The translations under genes and the position numbers were made by a program. A stretch of DNA of 64,000 nucleotides from NCBI GenBank assembly GCA_036824045.1, contig DAITAZ010000013.1, positions 22,565 to 86,564 on the forward strand, read 5' to 3'. The notes beneath the pieces are model-generated. The model saw only the letters and a program-made list of their open reading frames with translations, had not been told where the DNA came from and ran no database searches. Source of the stretch: DAITAZ01 sp036824045. GTDB lineage: Bacteria; Pseudomonadota; Gammaproteobacteria; Burkholderiales; Rhodocyclaceae. Of the stretch, positions 17,004 through 25,533 are shown one piece after another (the first letter of the stretch is position 1; each line of letters opens with the position of its first letter).

Positions 17004-17585
17004 TCAGGTCTTGGACAGCAGCTTGAGGGCCTGGCGGATGCCGTCCGACACGCCGATGCCCGCGGGCAGTTGCTTGAGCGCGGCCTGGGCTTCCTTTTCG
17101 TTGTAACCCAGGGCCAGCAGGGCGTTGAAGATGTCGGCGCCGCTGTCGTCGGCGGGCGCGGCGCTGGCGGACAGGGTCAGTGTCTTGGGCAACTTGTCCT
17201 TCAGTTCCAGCAGCAGGCGCTCGGCGGTTTTCTTGCCGATGCCGGGAATCTTGGTCAGCCGCCCGGTCTCCTGCAGGGTCACCGCCTGGGCCAGATCGGC
17301 GGCAGACAGGCCAGAGAGCACCGCCAGGGCGGTACGGGCGCCGATGCCGCTGATCTTGAGCAACTGGCGGAAACTGGCGCGCTCTGCCTCGCTGGCGAAG
17401 CCGTAGAGGAAATGCCCATCCTCCCGCACCGCCAGATGGGTGTGCAGGCTGACCCGTTCTCCCGTAGCCGGCAGGTTGTAGAAGGTGCTCATCGGCACAT
17501 CCAGTTCGTAGCCAACTCCGTGCACGTCCAGCACGATCTGGGGCGGGTTCTTTTCCAGCAGGATGCCGGTCAGGCGTCCGATCAT
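17004..17585 (-). CDS. ruvA: Holliday junction branch migration protein RuvA
   Basis: The 193-residue protein starts MIGRLTGILLEKNPP and has the OB-fold region, two helix-hairpin-helix segments (LKISGIGARTALAVLSG and IPGIGKKTAERLLLEL) and a C-terminal UBA-like RuvB-binding domain. It forms tetramers on four-way junctions and loads RuvB. Its ATG overlaps the HAD gene stop (ATGA at 17582-17585). ruvB, normally the next gene, is 37 kb away at 54.3 kb. Confidence 0.97.
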   Translation of the reverse strand: MIGRLTGILLEKNPPQIVLDVHGVGYELDVPMSTFYNLPATGERVSLHTHLAVREDGHFLYGFASEAERASFRQLLKISGIGARTALAVLSGLSAADLAQAVTLQETGRLTKIPGIGKKTAERLLLELKDKLPKTLTLSASAAPADDSGADIFNALLALGYNEKEAQAALKQLPAGIGVSDGIRQALKLLSKT

Positions 17586-18271
17586 GGTGCGTGGTTCTCC
17601 AGGTTGTGCAGGGCGGTGGCCACCCGGTGCAGGCTTTCAACCACGGTGGCACCAGCGGCCAGCACGTCGTCGGCAGGGGCGAGCAGGTCGGGTACCACCA
17701 CCACCCGCATGCCCGCCGCCAGCCCGCCCCGGGCGCCGGCGTTGGAGTCCTCCAGCACCAGGCAGTGCCGGGGCTCGACCCGCAGGCGCTGCGCGGCGGT
17801 GAGAAATATCTCCGGGTTCGGCTTGCCGCGACTGACTTCGTCCCCGCCCACCAGATGATGCATGCGGTGGGCGATACCCACCTGCTCCAGCTTCATGATG
17901 GCGCGGCTGCGGCGGGTGGAGGTGGCGACGGCACGGGGCAGGGCGCGGGCATCGAGCACGTCCAGCAATTCCCCCACACCCGGTTTGGCGGGGATGCGTC
18001 CGGCGTCGATGGCGGCTTCGTAGCGGGCGCCGAAGGCGGCCCGCAGTGCGGTGATGGGGAAGTCTTCCCCCATGTGCTGGCGGACGATGGCATCCGAATC
18101 CCGGGAGTTGAGCCCGACCATGGCCAGCCCCACCTCCGGCCGCCAGGGCAGGCCCATCTCGGCCGCGGATTCGGCCACCACGGCCAGGGCGACGCGCTCG
18201 CTGTCGAGCAGCAGGCCGTCCATGTCGAAGATGATGGCGCGGATTTCCCGTAACCAGGGCGCGTTGAGCAT
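17582..18271 (-). CDS. HAD-superfamily phosphatase (beta-phosphoglucomutase-like)
   Basis: The 229-residue protein has HAD motif I D-M-D-G-L-L-L-D-S-E near residue 16, motif II in V-A-T-S-T, motif III Lys in R-G-K-P-N-P-E and motif IV in L-V-L-E-D-S-N-A-G. The helical cap between motifs I and II is subclass I, like phosphoglycolate phosphatases and sugar phosphatases. The substrate is not predictable from sequence alone. It lies between ruvC and ruvA, where most genomes have no gene, and overlaps ruvA by 4 bases. Confidence 0.9.
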   Translation of the reverse strand: MLNAPWLREIRAIIFDMDGLLLDSERVALAVVAESAAEMGLPWRPEVGLAMVGLNSRDSDAIVRQHMGEDFPITALRAAFGARYEAAIDAGRIPAKPGVGELLDVLDARALPRAVATSTRRSRAIMKLEQVGIAHRMHHLVGGDEVSRGKPNPEIFLTAAQRLRVEPRHCLVLEDSNAGARGGLAAGMRVVVVPDLLAPADDVLAAGATVVESLHRVATALHNLENHAP

Positions 18272-18281
18272 GGTGTCCTTT

Positions 18282-18833
18282 CTACCGGATGAGGCGGCCG
18301 CCGCGTACCCGCAGACCGGCCGTGGGCAAGGCGCCCAGGCCTTGGCCGCCGTGGGCGTGGGCGATGGCGCAGGCCAAGGCGTCGGCCGCGTCGGGGCTGG
18401 GGTCGCCGGGCAAGGCGAGCAGGCGCCGCACCATGTGCTGCACCTGCTCCTTGGCGGCCTTGCCGTGGCCCACCACCGCCTGCTTGACCTGCAGCGCGGT
18501 GTATTCCGCCACCGGCAGATCCCGCGCCACGGCGGCGCAGATGGCGGCGCCCCGCGCCTGGCCGAGCAGCAGGGTGGATTGGGGATTGACGTTCACGAAC
18601 ACTTTTTCCACCGCCACCTGATCCGGCTGATGGGTGGCGATGATCTGCCACAGGCCGTCGAGGATGGTCTTGAGCCGGCCCGGCAAGTCGCCCTCGCCAG
18701 TGCGGATGCAACCACTGGTCACATACGCCAGGCGGCTGCCGGAGGTGTCGATGACCCCGTAACCCGTGATGCGCAGGCCCGGATCGATGCCGAGTATCCG
18801 TACCCGCTCGGGGGCCTGGGCCGGGTGGCTCAT
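18282..18833 (-). CDS. ruvC: Crossover junction endodeoxyribonuclease RuvC
   Basis: The 183-residue protein has the RNase H-like fold motifs L-G-I-D-P-G-L (first catalytic Asp), V-A-V-E-K-V-F (Glu) and the C-terminal D-A-A-D-A-L-A-C-A-I-A-H Asp pair. It resolves Holliday junctions with RuvAB. The start at 18833 (MSHPAQAPERVRILGIDPG) overlaps the stop of the EamA transporter gene (ATGA), so translation is probably coupled. The long in-frame extension upstream is a shadow of the transporter gene. Confidence 0.96.
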   Translation of the reverse strand: MSHPAQAPERVRILGIDPGLRITGYGVIDTSGSRLAYVTSGCIRTGEGDLPGRLKTILDGLWQIIATHQPDQVAVEKVFVNVNPQSTLLLGQARGAAICAAVARDLPVAEYTALQVKQAVVGHGKAAKEQVQHMVRRLLALPGDPSPDAADALACAIAHAHGGQGLGALPTAGLRVRGGRLIR

Positions 18834-19687
18834 CGCCGCGCCATCCACACCCCGGCCACCGCCACGGCCATGCCGGCCAGCGCGATGCCGCTCAGGGTTT
18901 CGCCAAAGATCCCCCAGGCGATCACGGCGGTGACCACCGGCGTCAGGTAAAACAGGCTGGCCACATTGACCGCGCTGCCGCTGCGGATCAGCAGGTTGAG
19001 CAGGCTGATGGCGCCCACCGAGAGCACCAGCACCAGCCAACCCAGGGCGAAAACGAACTCGCCCTCCCATTCCACCCGCCAGCTTTCCGTGGCCCAGACC
19101 AGCAGCCCGGTGGCGATGGCGCAGGGCACGAACTGGATCACCGAGCCCGTGCGCAGATCGAAGCTCGGGCAGTAACGCTTCTGGTACAGGGTGCCGGCGG
19201 TGATGCCCGCCAGCGCGGCGAAAGCGGGTACCAGCATGGCCTGGAGCTGCGCGCCTTCCACCTGGCCCGCCAGCTTGCCGCTGACCACCAGGCCGACGCC
19301 GGCAAACCCCAGCACCAGCCCCGCCCATTGTCGGGGGCGAACCCGTTCGCCCAGCAGCCAGCCGGCGCCACAGGCGGTGAGCAGGGGTTGCAGCCCCACC
19401 ACCAGGGCGGTGATGCCCGCCGGCAGGCCGTGGGCAATGGCGATAAAGACGCCGCCCAGGTACACCGCATGGACCAGCAGCCCGGTGACCGCGATGTGCC
19501 AGGCCTGACGACGGCTCCCCGGCCAGGGCGCGCGAAAGGCGAGCGCGCCGGCCAGCATCAGTGCAATCACCAGCAGGTAGCGGATGAACAGAAAACTCAG
19601 CGGATCCGCGTGGGGCAGGCCCAGCTTGGCCCCGATGAAACCGGTGCTCCACAGCAACACGAACAGCAGCGGATAGGCGCGGCTCAC
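18830..19687 (-). CDS. EamA/DMT-family transporter
   Basis: The protein (285 residues from this start) has ten hydrophobic segments in two EamA halves, starting with YPLLFVLLWSTGFIGAKLGL and with L-T-A-C-G-A-G-W-L-L-G-E-R in the first repeat. Such inner-membrane proteins export amino acids, metabolites or drugs; the substrate is unknown. GTG 19687 is used; a TTG at 19711 would add eight residues and overlap the racemase gene by 14 bases. The adjacent amino-acid racemase suggests, weakly, an amino-acid-related substrate. Confidence 0.85.
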   Translation of the reverse strand: MSRAYPLLFVLLWSTGFIGAKLGLPHADPLSFLFIRYLLVIALMLAGALAFRAPWPGSRRQAWHIAVTGLLVHAVYLGGVFIAIAHGLPAGITALVVGLQPLLTACGAGWLLGERVRPRQWAGLVLGFAGVGLVVSGKLAGQVEGAQLQAMLVPAFAALAGITAGTLYQKRYCPSFDLRTGSVIQFVPCAIATGLLVWATESWRVEWEGEFVFALGWLVLVLSVGAISLLNLLIRSGSAVNVASLFYLTPVVTAVIAWGIFGETLSGIALAGMAVAVAGVWMARR

Positions 19688-19697
19688 TGGCGGGCGC

Positions 19698-20390
19698 TCA
19701 AGCCAGGGCAAAGTCTACGGCGGCCGCTGCGTGCAGGGCCGTGGTGTCGAAGACGGGGCAGGGCAGGTCGTCCGCCGCCAGCAACAGGCCGATTTCGGTA
19801 CAGCCGAGAATGACCCCCTGGGCGCCGGCCGCAACGAGTTTTGCCACCTCGGACTGGAAGTAGCGGCGGGCGTCCGGCCGTACCTGGCCCTGGCACAGCT
19901 CCTCGTAGATCACCCGATGCACTTCTGCCCGGCCCGGCGCTTCGGGCACGCTCACCCTCAGGCCGAAGCCCTGCGCCAGCCTGCCCCGGTAGAAGTCCTG
20001 CTCCATGGTATAGCGGGTGCCCAGCAGGGCCACGTGGTCGAGGCCGGCGGCACGGATGGCCGTGCCCGTGCAGTCCGCAATGTGCAGGCCGGGCATGGCC
20101 AGCCCCGCGGTGATGGCGGGCCAAACCTTGTGCATCGTATTGGTGGCCAGCAGCAGGCACTCGGCCCCGCCCGCCCGCAGGTTGCGGGCTTCCGCCGCCA
20201 GCAGGGCGCCGGCGGCGTCCCAGTCACCCCTGTGCTGCAGGGCCTCGACCTGGGCGAAATCGACGCTCGCCAGCAGCAGGCGCGCCGAATGCAGGCCCCC
20301 CAGCCGGGCTTTGACGCCCTCGTTGATCAGCCGGTAATAGGTGGCGGTGGACTCCCAGCTCATCCCGCCCAGCACGCCGATGCACTTCAT
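19698..20390 (-). CDS. Aspartate/glutamate racemase family protein
   Basis: The 230-residue protein begins M-K-C-I-G-V-L-G-G-M-S-W-E-S-T. It has both expected cysteine loops, L-L-A-T-N-T-M-H-K (Thr/Asn in place of the first Cys, as in the YgeA-type subgroup) and L-G-C-T-E-I. Single-cysteine members include broad-spectrum amino acid racemases and maleate isomerase-like enzymes, so the substrate is not certain. It is the second gene of the yebC-racemase-EamA-ruvC-HAD-ruvA-rdgB-hemW series, 11 bases after yebC. Confidence 0.85.
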   Translation of the reverse strand: MKCIGVLGGMSWESTATYYRLINEGVKARLGGLHSARLLLASVDFAQVEALQHRGDWDAAGALLAAEARNLRAGGAECLLLATNTMHKVWPAITAGLAMPGLHIADCTGTAIRAAGLDHVALLGTRYTMEQDFYRGRLAQGFGLRVSVPEAPGRAEVHRVIYEELCQGQVRPDARRYFQSEVAKLVAAGAQGVILGCTEIGLLLAADDLPCPVFDTTALHAAAAVDFALA

Positions 20391-20401
20391 GGGCGGCGGG
20401 C

Positions 20402-21124
20402 TTACTCGATGACCGCCGAGGTATAGACGGCCTGGACGTCGTCCAGGTTCTCGAGCGCGTCCAGCAGCTTCTGCATCTTCACCCCCTCGTCGCCGGCCAG
20501 AACGGATTCGTTTTCAGGCTTCATGGTCACCTCCGCCATTTCCGCCTTGAATCCGGCCTTCTCCAGCGCCTCCTTGACGGCGATGAAGTCGCCCGGACCG
20601 CACACCACCTCGAAGGAGCCATCGTCGCTGCCGATCACGTCCTCCGCGCCGGCCTCCAGCGCCGCTTCCATCAGCGCATCCTCCGGTGTGCCCGGGGCGA
20701 AGAAGAACTGGCCGCAATGCTTGAACTGGAAGGCCACCGAGCCCTCGGTGCCCATGTTGCCGCCATGCTTGCTGAAAGCGTGGCGCACTTCCGCCACGGT
20801 GCGGGTCTTGTTGTCGGTCAGGCAATCCACCATCACCGCCGCGCCGGCCACGCCATAGCCCTCGTAGCGGATTTCCTCGTAGTTCACGCCCTCCAGCTCG
20901 CCCGTGCCCTTCTTGATGGCGCGGTCGATGTTGTCATTGGGCATGTTCTCGGCCTTGGCCTTTTCCACCGCCATGCGCAGGCGTGGATTGAAGCTCACAT
21001 CGCCGCCGCCCATCTTGGCCGCGACCGTGATTTCCTTGGACAGCCGGGAGAAGACCTTGCCCCGCTTTTCATCCTGCCGCCCCTTGCGGTGCTGGATGTT
21101 GGCCCATTTACTGTGTCCGGCCAT
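20402..21124 (-). CDS. yebC: YebC/PmpR-family protein
   Basis: The 240-residue protein starts MAGHSKWANIQHRKGRQDEK, the signature of the family. Characterised members act as transcription regulators, and more recent work links YebC-type proteins to translation of difficult sequences such as polyproline. It is commonly located immediately upstream of ruvC, as here but with two inserted genes between. ATG 21124 is chosen; the in-frame extension to 21298 lacks conservation. It is probably the first gene of the long minus-strand operon. Confidence 0.95.
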   Translation of the reverse strand: MAGHSKWANIQHRKGRQDEKRGKVFSRLSKEITVAAKMGGGDVSFNPRLRMAVEKAKAENMPNDNIDRAIKKGTGELEGVNYEEIRYEGYGVAGAAVMVDCLTDNKTRTVAEVRHAFSKHGGNMGTEGSVAFQFKHCGQFFFAPGTPEDALMEAALEAGAEDVIGSDDGSFEVVCGPGDFIAVKEALEKAGFKAEMAEVTMKPENESVLAGDEGVKMQKLLDALENLDDVQAVYTSAVIE

Positions 21125-21275
21125 GTTTTTGACTCCACAACGAAAATCTGGAAAGCGCGGGAGTCTACCACCGTTGCGGCGAGGGGGCCGTACCCGGCAG
21201 GTGTGGGCTGATCGCCGCCCCTCAGGCCTGCACTGTGTGCCATGGCGCAACGGGAGCATGCAGCGGGGAGGGCAG

Positions 21276-22361
21276 TCAATGCAGCACTTGAACACCACCG
21301 GACAATATGTGCCGGACCAGATGTTCCCGGCTGTTCACCCGCAGTTTTGCGTAAATGGCTTGTTGGTGCTCTTTGAGCGTGGGATAGGAAATGCCGAGGG
21401 CCGCCTGGATGGCAGTGCTGGGCAAGCCTTTGGCGATCAACCAGCAAACTTCCTTCTGTTTGGTCGACAGGGGGCAGAGCTTGATCACCCGGAGCAACTC
21501 CAGTTCAATGGGAATGAGATGTTCAATGCAGATTCCCCATTGAGGGCACGCGTCCCCTCCGGCGTGCAACCGGAAGCCCTTCAAACGGAATTTTCCCCAG
21601 CGGTTGCTGCGCTCCGGACTGGTAAGAAGGGTTCCGGCTCCGTTCGGTTGTGGCGCCCGCAACACGGAGTCCTGAACCTCTCTCACCAATGCCGGGCAGT
21701 TCGCCCATTGCGCGGGGTCGGTGGCCAGGCTCATCCGGTCGGTGGCCATCAGCAAGAGCTCCCGAGCGTGCGCCGACCATCGCAGCAGGGTGCCCTCCGC
21801 ATCGACAATCATGACCCCCGAGCGCCCCCCGGGAGCAAAGCCAGAGGCGTGTCGTCCGTCGTGCCTCAGGGCCTGACGCAGGTGCGGCTGTAACGCGCGC
21901 ACGGTGTCCCGCTCCTCGTGCCGGAAGTGCATGTCGTTGCTCGCGCGCAGCAACGCGAAGAATCCGTGGGCTTTCGTGTCGTCATGAGCAATCGGGTCGA
22001 TCAGCAATTGATAGCCCAGCGCTTCGGCCGCCCCGTCACAAACCGGGGAAATCGCCAAACCGTTCCGGACACTGAGTGCGCGTCGCGAAAGATTTTCCGA
22101 TGCTCCATCGGATACGGCGGCGCACGCACCATTGAGTACTTGGCCGATGTGCCGTGCAGCATTCCATTCTCGTTCCGATGCTGCGGCATTGCACCAAAAC
22201 CACTCAATTTTGCCCTGCTGATTCGTCCAGTAGAAAGCGCCTGAGATGCTGGGGATGAGATCCGTGATTTCGTGAATCACCATTGGAATCGTCATTTCAG
22301 AAGCAAGTCCTGAATTGCAAACATGGCGAATATGGGCAAATGTGGCGGCATGCTTGCTCAT
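21276..22361 (-). CDS. LuxR-type transcriptional regulator
   Basis: The 361-residue protein has a C-terminal LuxR/GerE helix-turn-helix (about residues 295-360: LSTKQKEVCWLIAKGLPSTAIQAALG). The N-terminal 280 residues look like GAF/PAS-type sensory folds, not an acyl-homoserine-lactone domain or a receiver. It is transcribed away from the repeat-protein / TIR-CHASE2 operon across a 313-base gap that holds a perfect 9-bp inverted repeat. It is therefore a plausible regulator of that operon. The ligand is unknown. Confidence 0.8.
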   Translation of the reverse strand: MSKHAATFAHIRHVCNSGLASEMTIPMVIHEITDLIPSISGAFYWTNQQGKIEWFWCNAAASEREWNAARHIGQVLNGACAAVSDGASENLSRRALSVRNGLAISPVCDGAAEALGYQLLIDPIAHDDTKAHGFFALLRASNDMHFRHEERDTVRALQPHLRQALRHDGRHASGFAPGGRSGVMIVDAEGTLLRWSAHARELLLMATDRMSLATDPAQWANCPALVREVQDSVLRAPQPNGAGTLLTSPERSNRWGKFRLKGFRLHAGGDACPQWGICIEHLIPIELELLRVIKLCPLSTKQKEVCWLIAKGLPSTAIQAALGISYPTLKEHQQAIYAKLRVNSREHLVRHILSGGVQVLH

Positions 22362-22674
22362 CTGGCGTCCCCTTCGTTTGGCGGCTCAAAATGGACGTCG
22401 GCGCAATTGAGCGAGACGTGGCCTGGCTCTGATAACTTCATGATAGACGTCGGATTTTTTATGAGTTGTGATTTTGTTGACGTCGTTAGGGTAAACGAAG
22501 GTGCCAATACCATACCCCGGGAGGGTATTGGCGTCAGCCCGTTTCAATGACAATTCCTGTGCCGCTGAGAGGTGGCTAATCGTGCAGAGATGGCCGTTCA
22601 TATCAAGGGCGGTTGCGCCCGGTCCATTGCCGGAGTTCAACTGCCGACACAACGGAATTGCATAGGGGACAATC
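22362..22674. promoter_or_regulatory. Divergent regulatory region between LuxR-type gene and repeat-protein operon
   Basis: This 313-base gap is clearly more A/T-rich than its surroundings around 22430-22500. No confident -10/-35 pair was assigned. It contains the inverted repeat annotated at 22503-22532. Small open frames here lack ribosome sites. Confidence 0.5.
22503..22532. repeat. Perfect 9-bp inverted repeat, candidate operator
   Basis: GCCAATACC (22503-22511) and GGTATTGGC (22524-22532) are exact reverse complements separated by 12 bases, giving an axis spacing suitable for a dimeric helix-turn-helix protein. It lies 143 bases before the repeat-protein start and 142 bases before the LuxR-type start. 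The same bases could also form a hairpin in RNA. Confidence 0.55.
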
Positions 22675-23760
22675 ATGAGCACAGCTTCTATTTCTGGCAT
22701 TTATTCAGCGGACGATGGTGGCAGTTACTTTGTGCGCTTTGTGGGGAGCGAAACAGGAGGGAGGATCTTCTGGTTTGGAGAGCATCCGAATGGAAACTTC
22801 TCCAACGTGCTGACCGCGGAGGTCAATGTGGCGCCAGTTGGGGATATCTGCTGGCTGGAGAATGTCCGGTGGGCCGACGTGCCCAAAGGGCGGATTGGGG
22901 GTGGAGGCAGCGACCTGGAGTTGGCGATCATCAACGGTCAGATCCTCAGGAGCCTCGATGCAGGCGGTTTTGGCGGATCGAGGTGGATCCGGGCGACCGG
23001 AGAGCCGAGGCGCATGGGGCCGATGCTGAACCCCGGGTTTGCCGGGGAGGGGCTGACCGGGATATGGGACGGCGACGACGGTGCCACGTACTACGTTCGA
23101 CAGATGGGAAATCAGGTGTTCTGGTTCGGAGAATCCTGCGCCCTGCCGGGGGAGATTCCTGCCTTCGCCAATGTTTTCGTAGGTGGTTTAGCCGGGAGGA
23201 ATCTGTCTGGCGAGTGGGCTGATGTGCCATACGGGCGCAACAATGGAACGGGTACTTTGGAGTTGCTCGTCGAGGGGAACAGCATGAGCCAGCGGGCGGG
23301 CACCGGCGGCTTTTCGTGCCGCAACTGGGTCAGGCGGCAGGTGGCCCGGGATACCGTGGTGTCATCCTTGTCGGTATTCATCGCCACCTCTACGCAGGCC
23401 CGTGCCGACGACCTGCGCGGGGGATCGGTGGAATACGGAACGGTGCAATTGACCGGGGGCAGGCTGCTGCCCAAGGTGAATCTGAACAACGGACAGTCCC
23501 TTCAGCCCGGCCAGTTCGACAACAGCGAATTGCCCTTGCCCGCTGGCACCCGGCTGTCGGACTTGCAGGCGTTCATCCTGGAGCATGATGGTGCCCCGCG
23601 AAACCTGTTTGATACCTACGACAACTGGGATGTGGGGGTTGTCCAGATCAATGTGCGCCTGCGGCCGAACGGTTGCGCCTATCAGTACCGGCGAGTGGTC
23701 GGGCAGCCGGTCAGGCGCATGACTGGGCAAACCACCACGATGACCGTCGGACTTGCCTGA
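22675..23760 (+). CDS. Protein with two beta-rich W-A-D-V-P repeats and a C-terminal sandwich-like domain
   Basis: The 361-residue protein has no signal peptide. Residues about 5-106 and 125-220 are homologous repeats sharing GI(Y/W)...DDG.(S/T)Y(F/Y)VR, a (I/V)FWFGE segment, WADVP.GR and GGF....W(I/V)R. I recognise this repeat from many uncharacterised bacterial proteins but know of no assigned function. Residues about 228-361 resemble a sandwich domain (TSTQARADDLRGGS, DTYDNWDVG) often seen next to lectin-like modules. The ATG has AGGGGA upstream. TIR-CHASE2 starts 37 bases after its stop, so it probably leads that operon. It may be a binding or partner protein. Confidence 0.6.
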   Translation: MSTASISGIYSADDGGSYFVRFVGSETGGRIFWFGEHPNGNFSNVLTAEVNVAPVGDICWLENVRWADVPKGRIGGGGSDLELAIINGQILRSLDAGGFGGSRWIRATGEPRRMGPMLNPGFAGEGLTGIWDGDDGATYYVRQMGNQVFWFGESCALPGEIPAFANVFVGGLAGRNLSGEWADVPYGRNNGTGTLELLVEGNSMSQRAGTGGFSCRNWVRRQVARDTVVSSLSVFIATSTQARADDLRGGSVEYGTVQLTGGRLLPKVNLNNGQSLQPGQFDNSELPLPAGTRLSDLQAFILEHDGAPRNLFDTYDNWDVGVVQINVRLRPNGCAYQYRRVVGQPVRRMTGQTTTMTVGLA

Positions 23761-23797
23761 TCGTGGGCCCGCATTGAGATAACAACGGAGCCGGCGG

Positions 23798-25522
23798 ATG
23801 GGCATGTGGAATAGACGGCCCTCCCCGGCCACCTTCGTTTGCTATCGTCGCTCGGACGCCGCTGCATTTGCCTACGCAGTTACCCAATACCTGAGCAGCC
23901 GCTTTGGCGCCGATGCGGTCTTCTGGGACCAGTCGGGCATCGAGGTGGGGGGCGATTTTCCCCAGGTGATCGCAGAACGCCTTGAAGCGGCTACCGAGGT
24001 GCTGGTGCTGATCGGGCCGCACTGGCTGGAGGCGCGGGGGGCGGATGGCCAGCGGCGCCTCAACGACCCCGCCGACTGGGTGCGCATCGAGGTGGCTCGG
24101 GCGCTCCAGCGGGGCAAGCGGGTGATTCCGGTCCTGCTCGGCAGCGCCAGCTTGCCCGCGCCCGCCGATCTGCCCCCCGATCTGCTGCCTTTGCTCAGCC
24201 GTAATGGCTGCAAGTTGCGCGATGCCGAGTTGCAGGACGATCTCGTCACTCTGGGCAACCGCATTGAGGGCCGCACCCCGGTTCAGGTGACGCTGTGGGT
24301 GCTGGCGATCAGCCTGCTCCTGGTGCCGGCAGTGCTCGCGGTGATGGGGTGGTTGCGGCTCCTGGACGGCGTGTTCAGCCTGGATACGCGGGTGGAGAAC
24401 TGGCTTGCCACCTATGCCGCGCCGCCGGCCACCCCGGTGGGGGCCAACCTGCTGTTGGTGAGCATTTCTGAGGCGACCCAGGGCGCGCTGGGGCTGGAGG
24501 AGATCGGCCCGGGCTGGCGCCATCACCATGCGACCCTGGTGCGCAACCTGGCCCAGGCGGGTGCCCGGGCGGTGGTGTTCGACCTGCGCTTCGACGGGGC
24601 GAGTCCGGCCGATGCCGAACTGGGCGAGGCCATCCTCGCAGCCCAGAGTGCGGGCACCGCGGTGGTGGCAGGTGCGAGTGAATTCCACCGGGACGGCACG
24701 CCCATCAGCGAAGCCGCGTTCGTCAACGATCTGGCCGGCTGGGCCATGCTCTGTCTGGGGCTCAAGGATGGCCGGCTGCCGGAAGTGCCTCTGGCGGCCG
24801 AGTCCGAGCGGGGCCGCTACGTGGAATCCCTGGCGCTTACTGCCGCCCGGGCGGCGGGGTTCGATCCGCCTTTCCGGGACATCTCCGATTTGTCCCGGGG
24901 GCTGTACGTGCGCGATGGCTCCCCCCGGGGGCTGCTGCAGCCCTATCCCGTCAAGCGCCGGGTGGGCGAGGGTGTGGCCTTCGGCTGTTCCGCGCTGGCG
25001 GAGAAGGATCTGGCCAGCCTTTTCCGCTTCGATCTCAGCCCCTTGGAGGCTCTGCGCGCGGCCACCGTGCGGGTGCCCTACGAACGGCTGCTGGCGCCGG
25101 GGGCGCCGGAACTGGCGGCGGCGCGGGGCAAGATTGCCCTGGTCGGCCTGCAGGTGGGCGATGACGAGAATTTCGAGGTGATTCGCGGTCTCCAGCGGGA
25201 ATCCCGCTGGGGGATGGAACTGCAGGCGGACGCGCTCCGCGCCCTGCTGGAGGTGAAGTCCTCCGCTGACCTCCAGCAACCCTTGGCGCCCGCCTGGCAG
25301 GTGGTGGCTATCCTGGCCCTTTCCGTGGCTGCGACCCTGGCCGCCCTTGCGCGCGTCCGGCTTTTCCCCGCGCTGCCCTGGCTGGTAGCGGGCGGGCTTA
25401 CCGTGTGCGTGGGCGTGCTCGCCTTCGTTCTTTACCGGCAGTTGCGGGTGACCCTGCCGGTGACCTACCTGCTGGCGGCGGTGCTCACCGCCTTTTTCAC
25501 CTCCCGTCGCGTCTTCAAGTAA
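23798..25522 (+). CDS. TIR-CHASE2 membrane protein
   Basis: The 574-residue protein has an unusual layout. Residues about 10-150 are a TIR domain: FVCYRRSD box 1, FWDQSGIEVGGDF, VLVLIGPHW, then D-W-V-R-I-E-V-A-R-A-L with Glu98 aligning with the NADase glutamate of SARM1-type TIRs. TM1 lies at about 163-189, and a periplasmic CHASE2 sensor at about 190-480. Three TM segments lie at about 500-520, 527-548 and 554-568, and the C-terminus stops there. CHASE2 proteins usually carry a C-terminal cyclase or kinase; here the effector sits at the N-terminus. A FecR lipoprotein gene follows 11 bases later. Signal-gated NAD cleavage or signalling is inferred, not shown. Confidence 0.85.
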   Translation: MGMWNRRPSPATFVCYRRSDAAAFAYAVTQYLSSRFGADAVFWDQSGIEVGGDFPQVIAERLEAATEVLVLIGPHWLEARGADGQRRLNDPADWVRIEVARALQRGKRVIPVLLGSASLPAPADLPPDLLPLLSRNGCKLRDAELQDDLVTLGNRIEGRTPVQVTLWVLAISLLLVPAVLAVMGWLRLLDGVFSLDTRVENWLATYAAPPATPVGANLLLVSISEATQGALGLEEIGPGWRHHHATLVRNLAQAGARAVVFDLRFDGASPADAELGEAILAAQSAGTAVVAGASEFHRDGTPISEAAFVNDLAGWAMLCLGLKDGRLPEVPLAAESERGRYVESLALTAARAAGFDPPFRDISDLSRGLYVRDGSPRGLLQPYPVKRRVGEGVAFGCSALAEKDLASLFRFDLSPLEALRAATVRVPYERLLAPGAPELAAARGKIALVGLQVGDDENFEVIRGLQRESRWGMELQADALRALLEVKSSADLQQPLAPAWQVVAILALSVAATLAALARVRLFPALPWLVAGGLTVCVGVLAFVLYRQLRVTLPVTYLLAAVLTAFFTSRRVFK

Positions 25523-25533
25523 AGGGGAAGCCC

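Noticed and set aside
237..24260. Functional link between the NAD operon and the TIR domain
   Set aside because: They are about 20 kb apart on the same strand with many unrelated genes between. NAD genes are housekeeping and need no link.
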